Shown here in pieces: positions 7,678 to 14,696 of a stretch of 64,000 nucleotides of DNA; positions within the stretch are counted from its first letter, which is position 1; each line of letters begins with the position of its first letter. The translations under genes were made by a program, and so were the position numbers. The stretch is from RGIG6353 sp045653035 (GTDB lineage: Bacteria > Bacillota > Clostridia > Oscillospirales > SIG627), in the NCBI GenBank assembly GCA_045653035.1, contig JAZOLO010000016.1, positions 186,001-250,000 on the forward strand, written 5' to 3'. The notes under the pieces are model-generated. The model had not been told where the DNA came from, ran no database searches, and worked only from the letters and a program-made list of their open reading frames with translations.

Positions 7678-10103
7678 AAAAGCTACTTGTAATATTTCTC
7701 GCTTTTGCTACCCTTTTAACACTGTCTTCCTGTGGACCCAAAGAGTCTAAAAAGGCAGAAAAAGTAGCCCTTGAAAACGTATACCTTACAAAGAAGCTTC
7801 CTACCCCCGACGGCGTTGACTTTTACGGAATTATTATGGCGGGTGATAAGGTTTACTTTAACGGCTCGAAAGAGGTACAAACCACCGACGATGACGGTAA
7901 TGAGTATACCGATTGGTACGACTGCTTCTACGTTGGCAATCCCGATATGAGCGATATCCGCGAGGCTTTCTCCTTTAAGAGCGAATACGGCTATAACGAA
8001 GAAGAAGGCTTTGACTACGGTACTTATCTCAATGGCTATAACCCAGGTAAAAACGGCACGCTCTGGCTCTCCTTCACCGAGTACAAGAGCTGGTATGATA
8101 GAGATATCGACGAATATTCTTACGAGGAAAAAAGTATACTCAAGCGTCTTAATCCCGACGGAAGCTTTACCGACGAGATAGACGTTGCAAAGCTTCTCGA
8201 CAGCGTGGAAGAATTCGACGGCGACACCTACAGTAAATATCTCGGTCAGGTGTTTGAGACCGAGGACGGCAAGATAATTGCAACGGTAGGAAACCAGTAT
8301 CTTCTCGTTATTGCAGGGGACGGCACCTTTATAAGCCTTGAAAAATTCCCCGAAAACAAGTCTCCAAGCGATATGGCAGTCATTGACTCCGATACACTCA
8401 GAATTTCTGCATGGGACTGGTCGGGTAGCGAGAGTAAGATAGAAATTATAGATTACAGCTTCTCGAAAAAGGAGTTCAAGACCGTTGACTCTATATCTAC
8501 CTATTATAGCGTACAGATGGCTGATGACGGAACGGTTTATCTCAACGACTATAACGTTATTTCAAAGTACGATTTTGAAAAGAAAGAGTTTATACCGCTT
8601 CTCGACTTTATAAACTCTGACATAAACTCCGACAGACTCGGACAGTACTATCCCGCAGGAAACGACGAGTTTTACGCCTTTGAGTATGATAATAATTACG
8701 AGGACAGAAATCTTCTTCACCTCACTCCTGCAGCTAAGGGGGATGTGGTAGAAAAATATATTATCACTCTCGCCGCAAATGCCCTTGACTCACAGCTTAA
8801 GAGCATGATAATCGACTATAACCGTTCCTCCAAGGATTACCGTATCACAGTTAAGGTATACGGCTGGGAGGAAAAGGATACCGAGCAGTTTGACCTTGAC
8901 CTTATGTCTGGAAATACTCCCGACATTATCTGCATAGACAGTACTCTCAGCCTTTCCAAGTATGCAACCAAGGGCATTCTCACCGACATGGGTACTTTCC
9001 TTGACAAAGACAGTGAGATAAGCCGTGACACACTTCTTCCGAATATTCTCAAGGCTTGTGAGGAGGACGGCAAGATTTACAGTCTGCCCGTTACCTTTGC
9101 CCTGAGAAGTATGATGATGAAAAAGAGCATTGTTGGTGACAGAACGAGTCTTACCTTCGCTGATATAAAAGAAATACTCGCTTCCTTCCCCGATGCCGTT
9201 TATCTTAGAGAAACCGACCGTGAACAACTTATGACAGGCTTTTTACCCGTTATTCTTGAAGACTTTATCGACTACGAAAACGGAAAGTCAAATTTCTCCG
9301 ACGGAAGCTTTGCCGATTTCCTTGAATTTGCAAAAACCTTCCCTGCAAAAATAGACTATGAAAATCTTTATGCCGATTTTGACGACTCCGATTGGGAGGA
9401 CTATGAAAACGCCTTTAAAGAAAACAGAGTTCTTGCGAATACGTCTTATATTTCAATCTTTGAGACCTACGACTGGATGGAGGAGCAGTTTGGTGAGGAA
9501 ATAGCTTATATAGGCTATCCTACAAGCACAGGTGAACCTCATGCACTTGTATTCAATACCCAGTTTGCAATCGGCTCTAAATCCATTTATAAGGAAGAAG
9601 CATGGAACTTTATGAAAATGCTTCTCGGCAAGGAATACCAGACCGAATATGTCTGGAATTTCCCTGTAAACAAGGAAGCCTTTAACGAAAAGAAGGAAGA
9701 AACCATAACGAGTATAAAGTCACAGTACGAAAAAGAAGATATGGAAGACGATTGGTACGACGACGACTTTATCATGGACGACGATATGGTAGTTATGCCA
9801 CGCGAGGAGGAAGTAATTGAGGTAGAGGTAAATGACGGATTTATCGGAATGCCTTCACCAATGCCCATCTACCCCTCCGAAGAGGGAGAAGATAACACCG
9901 AAAGACTTGAAAAGGCTCTTCAGAAGCTTGAGCATATTTCAAATATTGCCTCCACTACAACACGTCTCGCACGCTTCGACGATCCCGTTCTTGATATAAT
10001 CTCCTCTGATGTGGGTGCATTCTTCGATTCGCAAAAATCTATTGCCGAGACTTGTAAGACAATAGAGAGCAGGGTGAACTTGTACCTTGCCGAAAACTCG
10101 TAA
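7674..10103 (+). CDS. Oversized solute-binding lipoprotein of the ABC operon
   Basis: An 809-residue lipoprotein: a signal peptide with lipobox LSSC puts the lipidated cysteine at residue 20. Residues about 40-350 hold Trp/Tyr-rich repeated strands that look like a beta-propeller. Residues about 357-670 are an extracellular solute-binding protein family 1 domain (GNTPDIICID, SLPVTFALRSMMMKK, KEEAWNFMKMLLGKEYQ). A strongly acidic linker (DDWYDDDFIMDDD) near residue 695 and a short helical tail follow. Usual CUT1 binding proteins are about 400-450 residues. The start is the ATG after AAGGAG, overlapping the previous stop; the open frame upstream of it is not used. Confidence 0.85.
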   Translation: MKKLLVIFLAFATLLTLSSCGPKESKKAEKVALENVYLTKKLPTPDGVDFYGIIMAGDKVYFNGSKEVQTTDDDGNEYTDWYDCFYVGNPDMSDIREAFSFKSEYGYNEEEGFDYGTYLNGYNPGKNGTLWLSFTEYKSWYDRDIDEYSYEEKSILKRLNPDGSFTDEIDVAKLLDSVEEFDGDTYSKYLGQVFETEDGKIIATVGNQYLLVIAGDGTFISLEKFPENKSPSDMAVIDSDTLRISAWDWSGSESKIEIIDYSFSKKEFKTVDSISTYYSVQMADDGTVYLNDYNVISKYDFEKKEFIPLLDFINSDINSDRLGQYYPAGNDEFYAFEYDNNYEDRNLLHLTPAAKGDVVEKYIITLAANALDSQLKSMIIDYNRSSKDYRITVKVYGWEEKDTEQFDLDLMSGNTPDIICIDSTLSLSKYATKGILTDMGTFLDKDSEISRDTLLPNILKACEEDGKIYSLPVTFALRSMMMKKSIVGDRTSLTFADIKEILASFPDAVYLRETDREQLMTGFLPVILEDFIDYENGKSNFSDGSFADFLEFAKTFPAKIDYENLYADFDDSDWEDYENAFKENRVLANTSYISIFETYDWMEEQFGEEIAYIGYPTSTGEPHALVFNTQFAIGSKSIYKEEAWNFMKMLLGKEYQTEYVWNFPVNKEAFNEKKEETITSIKSQYEKEDMEDDWYDDDFIMDDDMVVMPREEEVIEVEVNDGFIGMPSPMPIYPSEEGEDNTERLEKALQKLEHISNIASTTTRLARFDDPVLDIISSDVGAFFDSQKSIAETCKTIESRVNLYLAENS

Positions 10104-10227
10104 ATTTCTTAGAATTTTCGTGTAATATTTCGTTAACTGCAAAAACCCCGTCGTCAGCTTACGTATAAGTAAGCTATCCCATCATTGGCAATTACACAGT
10201 GGAATATATAAATTGCATAAAAAAATA
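10104..10227. other. Intergenic region with a short palindrome
   Basis: This gap after the binding-protein gene holds an inverted repeat AGCTTAC / GTAAGCT with a six-base loop (10156-10175). It lacks a U-tract, so it is not a standard terminator. Nothing else was recognised ahead of the ribosomal promoter. Confidence 0.4.
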
Positions 10228-10256
10228 TTGACAAATCGTGAAAGTTATTGTATAAT
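10228..10256 (+). promoter_or_regulatory. Consensus promoter of the rpsF operon
   Basis: TTGACA, a 17-base spacer and TATAAT: a perfect sigma-A promoter. It leaves a leader of about 85 bases before rpsF. No known S6 leader motif was recognised with certainty. Confidence 0.9.
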
Positions 10257-10346
10257 CTCTTAGTATGAATTACTGTAAGATGCAGTAATATCTTCTTACC
10301 TTTGAGAAAACAAAGGTCATATGTCCATAAGGAGGTGCAAAAACAC

Positions 10347-10640
10347 ATGGAAAACATCACAAAGTATGAGGTTATCTACGTAGTTGACGGTACACTTGCA
10401 GAAGAGGCCGCAAACGAGCTTATCGCTAAGTTCAAGGGCATGATCGAAGCAAACGGTACTATCGTTGATGTTGAGGATTGGGGCAAGAAGAAGCTTGCTT
10501 ATCCTATCAACGATGTAACAGACGGATACTACACACTTGTTCATTTCACAAGTGACCCTGCGTTCCCTGCAGAGCTTGAGAGAAACTTCAACATCACAGA
10601 CGGTATCCTTCGTGCGCTTGTTGTTAAAGCCGGCGAGTAA
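10347..10640 (+). CDS. rpsF: 30S ribosomal protein S6
   Basis: A 97-residue protein matching S6 throughout (KYEVIYVVDG, WGKKKLAYPIND, GYYTLVHFT, RALVVKAGE). S6 binds 16S rRNA in the central platform as a complex with S18. The start is the ATG eleven bases after AAGGAGG; the open frame upstream of it is leader. It is the first gene of the conserved rpsF-ssb-rpsR cluster. Confidence 0.97.
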   Translation: MENITKYEVIYVVDGTLAEEAANELIAKFKGMIEANGTIVDVEDWGKKKLAYPINDVTDGYYTLVHFTSDPAFPAELERNFNITDGILRALVVKAGE

Positions 10641-10653
10641 GGAGTGAAGAAAA

Positions 10654-11091
10654 ATGGCTTCATTTAACAAAGTCATCCTAATTGGTAATCTGGTAGAAGA
10701 CCCTGAGCTCAAGACAACCCCCAACGGTGTTCCTGTTACTAATTTCAGGATTGCAGTTCAGAGACGTTTCCAGAGAACAGAAGGTCAGCAGGATGCGGAT
10801 TTCATCAGCATCGTTTGCTGGCGTCAAACTGCCGAGTTTGTAAAAAGATACTTCAATAAGGGTAGAAGCATTCTCGTTTGCGGTCAGCTTCAGTCCCGTT
10901 CATGGACCGACAACAACAACCAAAAACGTTACACTCTTGAGGTAGTTGCCGACGAAGTTTCCTTCGTTGACAGAAAGCCCGACTCTCAGTCGGCATCTAT
11001 GGGTCAGCCCTCGGCTCCCGCACCCTACAGCAATGCAGGAGAGAGCATTTCCTTTGAGGAAATGTCTACCGACGACGACCTTCCCTTCTAA
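10654..11091 (+). CDS. ssb: Single-stranded DNA-binding protein
   Basis: A 145-residue SSB. The N-terminal OB fold covers residues 1-105 (NKVILIGNLVEDPELKTTPNG, FRIAVQR, FISIVCWRQTAEFV). A flexible Ser/Pro/Ala-rich linker follows. The tail DDDLPF is the acidic peptide that binds replication and repair partners. It protects single-stranded DNA as a tetramer. The gene lies between rpsF and rpsR, as in most Bacillota, 13 bases after the rpsF stop, with GGAGTGAAG as ribosome binding site. Confidence 0.97.
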   Translation: MASFNKVILIGNLVEDPELKTTPNGVPVTNFRIAVQRRFQRTEGQQDADFISIVCWRQTAEFVKRYFNKGRSILVCGQLQSRSWTDNNNQKRYTLEVVADEVSFVDRKPDSQSASMGQPSAPAPYSNAGESISFEEMSTDDDLPF

Positions 11092-11118
11092 TTTATAATC
11101 TTAAGGAGGTAATTAAAA

Positions 11119-11361
11119 ATGGATAAGGATATGCAGAAATCATTCAAGCCCCGCAAGAGAAAGAAAGTTTGTGCTTTCTGTGCGGACAAAATAGAGCACA
11201 TTGATTATAAGGACGTTCCCAGACTCAGAAAATTTGTTTCCGAGCGTTCAAAAATTCTTCCCCGTAGAATTACAGGCACTTGTGCTAAGCATCAGAGACA
11301 GCTTACCGTTGCGGTAAAGCGTGCTCGTCATATCGCGCTTCTTCCTTACATCAGCGACTAA
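11119..11361 (+). CDS. rpsR: 30S ribosomal protein S18
   Basis: An 80-residue S18 (YKDVPRLRKFVSERSKILPRRITG). It keeps the zinc-ligand-type cysteines (VCAFCADK and a later TCAKH), so it is the C+ form. S18 pairs with S6 on the 30S platform. An AAGGAGG site lies ten bases before the ATG. Confidence 0.97.
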   Translation: MDKDMQKSFKPRKRKKVCAFCADKIEHIDYKDVPRLRKFVSERSKILPRRITGTCAKHQRQLTVAVKRARHIALLPYISD

Positions 11362-11399
11362 TCTTGCTGTATTTCAAAATATTTTAAGGAGGTAACACA

Positions 11400-11849
11400 A
11401 TGCTGTTTCTTGGTATACTGCTTCTCATTATGGCGATATTCCTGACCGTTGCCGTTCTCATGCAGAGCGGTAAGTCAAAAAGACTTTCAGGTACTATTGC
11501 AGGCGGAGCAGAAACATTCTTTGGCAAGGCTAAGGGCCGTACAATTGACTCTCTCCTTTCCAAAATAACAACTGTTGTTGCAATTCTTTTCGTTCTCGTA
11601 GTTATTATAGTTTACATTGCGTTCGGTTCAAACTATACCGAGCCCGAAATTATCTACACTCCCGTTGAGGACAACGCTGAAACTCCTGATGTTTCAGAAG
11701 GAACTGAAAACGTTGAGGGTACAGAAGTTACCGAAAACGTTGAGGGTACAGAAAGTGCTGAAGGAACTGAAGGTACTGAACCCACAGAAGAATCTACAGA
11801 AACTCCCGAGGCTACTGAAACTCCCGACGCTGAAACAACTGTTGAATAA
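11400..11849 (+). CDS. secG: Preprotein translocase subunit SecG with acidic tail
   Basis: A 149-residue protein. Residues 1-75 are a canonical SecG: two membrane helices around QSGKSKRLSGTIAGGAETFF and a KGRTIDSLLSKIT segment. SecG supports SecYEG-driven protein export. Unlike the usual size of about 75-80 residues, this one has an extra 70-residue extracytoplasmic tail made of repeated Glu/Thr/Val units (EGTENVEGTEVTENVEGTE). The gene sits 38 bases behind rpsR with its own AAGGAGG and is closed by a strong terminator. Confidence 0.93.
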   Translation: MLFLGILLLIMAIFLTVAVLMQSGKSKRLSGTIAGGAETFFGKAKGRTIDSLLSKITTVVAILFVLVVIIVYIAFGSNYTEPEIIYTPVEDNAETPDVSEGTENVEGTEVTENVEGTESAEGTEGTEPTEESTETPEATETPDAETTVE

Positions 11850-11854
11850 AAATT

Positions 11855-11885
11855 TAGTCAGTCGCAAAAGCGGCTGACTTTTTTG
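11855..11885 (+). terminator. Terminator after secG
   Basis: A ten-pair stem (AGTCAGTCGC / GCGGCTGACT, one T-G pair) with an AAAA loop is followed by TTTTTT. Confidence 0.9.
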
Positions 11886-11915
11886 CTTTTAAACGGCAAT
11901 TATTGTAAATTAGCG

Positions 11916-11944
11916 TTGACTTTTATCGTAATCTGTGATAATAT
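11916..11944 (+). promoter_or_regulatory. Promoter of the AbrB-like gene
   Basis: TTGACT, a 17-base spacer and TAATAT lie 18 bases ahead of the GTG start codon, so the leader is short. Confidence 0.65.
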
Positions 11945-11961
11945 GTCATTGAGGTGATTGT

Positions 11962-12210
11962 GTGAGAAACAAAGGAAATATCCGTCCTATCGACGAGCTT
12001 GGAAGAGTTGTTATCCCCATAGATTTCAGAAACGCTCTTGATATTAAATCGGGCGACCTTTTGAGGCTTGAGCTAGATGGCGAAAAGATAACAATGTCAA
12101 AAAACACTCCCTCGTGTATTTTCTGCGGAGAAGAAAACGGGCTTACTAAATTTGAAGGTAAGACAGTTTGCCTCAAATGTATAAGAGAAATATCAAAAAT
12201 ACCAAACTAA
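11962..12210 (+). CDS. AbrB/SpoVT-type transcription regulator with C-terminal Cys4 motif
   Basis: An 82-residue protein. Residues 5-50 are a swapped-hairpin AbrB DNA-binding domain (RPIDELGRVVIPIDFRNAL, GDLLRLELDGEKI). The C-terminus carries two CxxC pairs (CIFCGEE and VCLKCIRE) that probably bind zinc. AbrB-type proteins act as transition-state or stationary-phase regulators. The start is GTG, positioned by GAGGTGAT. The gene is monocistronic and has its own promoter and terminator. Confidence 0.85.
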   Translation: MRNKGNIRPIDELGRVVIPIDFRNALDIKSGDLLRLELDGEKITMSKNTPSCIFCGEENGLTKFEGKTVCLKCIREISKIPN

Positions 12211-12236
12211 AAAAGAGCTTAAAAGCTCTTTTTTAG
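12207..12236 (+). terminator. Terminator after the AbrB-like gene
   Basis: Stem AAAAAGAGCTT / AAGCTCTTTTT with a two-base loop and a run of T. The reverse strand also has a T run. Confidence 0.85.
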
Positions 12237-12274
12237 TTTTTTTGAAAAAAATTAAATTTTTTTGAAAAAAGGTA

Positions 12275-12332
12275 TTGACAAGTGTACCTTTTTAGTATAT
12301 AATCAAAGCGTACCAAAAAGGTGCACAATAAA
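12275..12332 (+). promoter_or_regulatory. Promoter with overlapping palindromic operator for rrf2-rubrerythrin
   Basis: TTGACA (12275-12280), a 17-base spacer and TATAAT (12298-12303). GTGTACCTTTTT sits in the spacer and an inverted copy, AAAAAGGTGCAC, lies just after the predicted start point. Each half contains its own TACC-N5-near-dyad (GTACCTTTTTAGTAT and GTACCAAAAAGGTGC). This is what autorepression by the Rrf2 protein encoded next would need. Binding is inferred. Confidence 0.7.
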
Positions 12333-12347
12333 TTAGGGAGAAAAACA

Positions 12348-12791
12348 GTGAGAGTAACCCAAGAATCGGATTACGCCATCAGAATGTGCTGTGCTCTCGA
12401 CGAGGCAGGAGGAATGCTTGATACAGGAACTTTGTCAGGCAGGGTTGCAATAACCAAAAGCATTGCCTTGAAGGTACTCAGAAAGCTGAAGGCGTCAGGA
12501 ATAGTTGACTCCTATAAAGGAGCAGTGGGAGGATATGAGCTTGCCGTTGATGCAAACACCCTCAGCTTACTCAATATAATTGAAGCAATAGAGGGCAAGG
12601 TTTACATATCAAAGTGCCTTGATGACTGTCATTACTGCTCACTTAACGGTTACAATAAAACCTGTTGTAAGGTGCACATGGCATTTACCGCAGTAAACCA
12701 AGCGGTAATCGAAAGACTTGATGCCGTCACCGTGAGAAGTATTACAGACAGCGACGTTTCCTCTCTCGACATTATTGAAAAAATAAAATAA
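12348..12791 (+). CDS. Rrf2-family redox/Fe-S-sensing repressor
   Basis: A 147-residue winged-helix regulator starting RVTQESDYAIRMCCAL, the standard Rrf2 N-terminus; the GTG start follows AGGGAG. The dimerisation part carries a cluster of cysteines (CLDDCHYCSL and TCCKVH, about residues 94-115). Rrf2 proteins such as IscR or RsrR hold an Fe-S cluster here, so the protein is likely to sense oxygen or cluster status. It is co-transcribed with reverse rubrerythrin 23 bases downstream, which suggests control of an oxidative-stress response. Confidence 0.9.
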   Translation: MRVTQESDYAIRMCCALDEAGGMLDTGTLSGRVAITKSIALKVLRKLKASGIVDSYKGAVGGYELAVDANTLSLLNIIEAIEGKVYISKCLDDCHYCSLNGYNKTCCKVHMAFTAVNQAVIERLDAVTVRSITDSDVSSLDIIEKIK

Positions 12792-12814
12792 TTTACTTAT
12801 AAGGAGAAAAAACA

Positions 12815-13360
12815 ATGAAAAAATTCAGATGCACAATTTGCGGAGAAATAGTAGAAGGAATGGAAGCACCCCAGAACTGCCCTCTTTGCAAGGCACCCGC
12901 TTCAAAGTTTGTAGAGGTTAAGGAAGAAGGTCTTGACTGGGCGGCAGAGCACGTAATAGGCGTTGCAAAGGATGCTCCCATGGAAATAATCGAAGGTCTT
13001 CGTGCTAACTTCAACGGCGAATGTACAGAGGTTGGTATGTACCTTGCAATGGCAAGAGCTGCTTTCAGAGAAGGCTATCCCGAAATCGGTATGTACTGGG
13101 AAAAGGCAGCTTATGAAGTAGCAGAGCACGCTGCAAAGTTTGCGGTGCTTCTCGGTGAGTGCGTATCTCCCCTCTCCAAGGAAAACCTTAAGGTGAGAAT
13201 TGAGGCAGAAAACGGAGCTACCCTCGGCAAGTTCGAGCTTGCAAAGAAAGCAAAGGAACTCGGTCTCGACGCTATTCACGACACGGTTCACGAAATGGCA
13301 CGCGACGAGGCCCGACATGGAAAAGCATTCGAGGGACTTTACAAGAAGTATTTTAACTGA
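12815..13360 (+). CDS. Reverse rubrerythrin (N-terminal rubredoxin plus ferritin-like diiron domain)
   Basis: A 181-residue protein. Residues 1-35 form a rubredoxin-type Fe(Cys)4 site (CTICGE and CPLCKAP), placed at the N-terminus. That is the reverse order to classical rubrerythrin and the mark of clostridial revRbr. The rest is a four-helix diiron domain with ExxH-type ligands (NGECTEVGMYL, YEVAEHAAKFA, MARDEARHGKAF). Such proteins reduce hydrogen peroxide and oxygen with NADH-derived electrons. It follows the Rrf2 gene in one operon, with AAGGAG as ribosome binding site. Confidence 0.93.
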   Translation: MKKFRCTICGEIVEGMEAPQNCPLCKAPASKFVEVKEEGLDWAAEHVIGVAKDAPMEIIEGLRANFNGECTEVGMYLAMARAAFREGYPEIGMYWEKAAYEVAEHAAKFAVLLGECVSPLSKENLKVRIEAENGATLGKFELAKKAKELGLDAIHDTVHEMARDEARHGKAFEGLYKKYFN

Positions 13361-13399
13361 TTTTACACAGTGTTTAAGGGCTTGGAGAATTCCAAGCCC

Positions 13400-13432
13400 T
13401 GTCGAAATTGTTATTACCTATTACTTATTGCT
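13400..13432. repeat. Fragment of a dispersed TTACCTATTACTTATT repeat
   Basis: The text TTATTACCTATTACTTATTGC resembles a stretch in the 42.9-43.0 kb gap (TATTACTTACTACC and the opposite GTAATAGGTAAAAAG). It sits between the convergent rubrerythrin and tspO genes. It may be the relic of a small repeat family. Confidence 0.35.
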
Positions 13433-13900
13433 TCAATTCAGCAGTGCAATTGATAAATTCAGATATCCTGCAAAGGTAACCCACAAAAGATACGGGATAT
13501 TGATGTATGCCGCAAGGGGAGATACCTTTTTGAAGGACAAAATCATAAGTATGATAAGTGCCCAAAGTCCCACAAGCCAGATGAATGAGAAGAAGTAAAG
13601 CTCAAGATTAAAGAAGAAAATACTCCACATGAAGTTGAAGAAAAGCTGAAGGGCAAAAAGCAGAATACTCTGTGTTTTGTCAGCCGAATTTGGCATTCCC
13701 GTAATGAGAAAAAGAGAAAAGCCCATGAGAAGATAAAGAATTGTCCATACTACAGGGAAAAGCCATGAGGGCGGGGATAGCGGTGGCTGATTAAGCTCTC
13801 CGAAGGCTTCCATTGCACCCATCGAAATAAAAGCTGACAGAGCACCTACACCGAGGGGTATTGCAAGGCAGATAATAAGTCTTTTTGTGGTTGTACTCAA
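13433..13900 (-). CDS. tspO: TspO/MBR-family membrane protein
   Basis: A 155-residue protein with five transmembrane helices and the family signature (WLFPVVWTILYLLMGFSLFL, QLFFNFMWSIFFF). TspO proteins bind tetrapyrroles and have been tied to porphyrin handling and stress. The start is TTG, set by AAAGGAGTG nine bases upstream. That ribosome binding site lies inside the right arm of a strong hairpin, which is discussed separately. The gene is downstream of, and co-oriented with, thiT. Confidence 0.9.
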   Translation of the reverse strand: MSTTTKRLIICLAIPLGVGALSAFISMGAMEAFGELNQPPLSPPSWLFPVVWTILYLLMGFSLFLITGMPNSADKTQSILLFALQLFFNFMWSIFFFNLELYFFSFIWLVGLWALIILMILSFKKVSPLAAYINIPYLLWVTFAGYLNLSIALLN

Positions 13901-13905
13901 AAAAT

Positions 13906-13938
13906 CACTCCTTTACCATATTTTATGGCAAAGGAGTG
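13906..13938 (-). terminator. Hairpin combining thiT terminator and tspO ribosome binding site
   Basis: A 15-bp stem with one mismatch (CACTCCTTTACCATA / TATGGCAAAGGAGTG) and a three-base loop. On the minus strand it is followed by ATTTTTT, so it can end thiT transcripts. Its 3' arm contains the AAAGGAGTG used by tspO, so in read-through RNA the site would be paired. Confidence 0.75.
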
Positions 13939-13956
13939 GCTTTTATGTCAGTGTTT

Positions 13957-14514
13957 TTACTTTATGTCCTTACCCGTCATAAAATCTTTCATTTTTGTGT
14001 TCAGTGAAAGAAGGTAGAACAGAATACATACGAGGAGTATACATGGAATAATATATGCACCGTTATAAAGAGCTGAGTATATCCAAGGGCTTGTCATTTT
14101 CATACTCAAAAACTCGTCAGGCATCCATTCTCCCCAGATAAGTGCACCCGAAAAGTAGTGTGCAAGAAATCTGAGAATAGAGCCGACAATGGTAGCAATA
14201 TATGCTCTTTTTTTGAATAGACCTGCTCCAAATCCAAGAAGGGTATATGCGACAAGGTAGTCAAGAACGATTGTTTTCCAGTCTATAGCAAATCCGTTTC
14301 CTTCTATGTATTGAGTGATACCATAGATAAAACCTGCTAACGTTCCCCATTTAGCTCCATGCCTTATGGAAAAGAAAACAATAGGAAGCATTGCAAAACC
14401 GATTGCTCCGCCATTAAGAAATCCTGGCGAAATTTCAAGGTAGCTTAAAATGAATGCCAGTGCTATAAAAATAGCGCCTTCGGTGAGTGTTCGTGTGGTT
14501 TGTTTTGTTTTCAT
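13957..14514 (-). CDS. thiT: Thiamine-specific ECF transporter S component
   Basis: A 185-residue membrane protein with six helices. Family motifs are LTEGAIFIALAFILSYLEI at the N-terminus, the GFIYGITQYIEGNGFAIDW substrate loop and LDYLVAYTLLGFGAG. ThiT captures thiamine at the cell surface and needs the shared EcfAA'T energising module, which is not in this window. The start is the ATG after AAAGGAGAAA; an upstream in-frame ATG is inside the terminator region. A TPP riboswitch with a terminator precedes it, so it should be shut off when thiamine pyrophosphate is plentiful. Confidence 0.93.
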   Translation of the reverse strand: MKTKQTTRTLTEGAIFIALAFILSYLEISPGFLNGGAIGFAMLPIVFFSIRHGAKWGTLAGFIYGITQYIEGNGFAIDWKTIVLDYLVAYTLLGFGAGLFKKRAYIATIVGSILRFLAHYFSGALIWGEWMPDEFLSMKMTSPWIYSALYNGAYIIPCILLVCILFYLLSLNTKMKDFMTGKDIK

Positions 14515-14532
14515 AAAGTTTCTCCTTTGAAT

Positions 14533-14561
14533 AAAAAATCGCAAAGGGAAACCCTCTGCGA
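14533..14561 (-). terminator. Riboswitch-controlled terminator ahead of thiT
   Basis: Stem TCGCAGAGGG / CCCTTTGCGA (one mismatch) with a TTT loop is followed by TTTTTT on the minus strand. It is placed between the TPP aptamer and the ribosome binding site, the layout of transcriptional TPP control. Confidence 0.85.
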
Positions 14562-14584
14562 CTCTTAATCATAAAAAACTGTAT

Positions 14585-14672
14585 GTTTCCTACGACGGCA
14601 TTACCCGCATCAGGTTCATGGGTCAGGACCGCACAGGTCCCCTCTCAGCCCACTCTGGTGAGCTCCCCTTTG
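14585..14672 (-). promoter_or_regulatory. TPP riboswitch (THI element)
   Basis: Read on the minus strand, the conserved aptamer parts occur in order: GGGGAGCTCACC, GGGCTGAGAGG, GACCCATGAACCTGATG and CGGGTAATGCCGTCGTAGGAA. These are the P2/J2-3 and P4/P5 sequences that bind thiamine pyrophosphate. The aptamer is followed by a terminator and thiT. Confidence 0.95.
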
Positions 14673-14696
14673 TGTTGGACTTATTCTAGCACAGAT

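Noticed and set aside
10317..10724. Minus-strand frame opposite rpsF
   Set aside because: Shadow of rpsF and the ssb start; not a gene.
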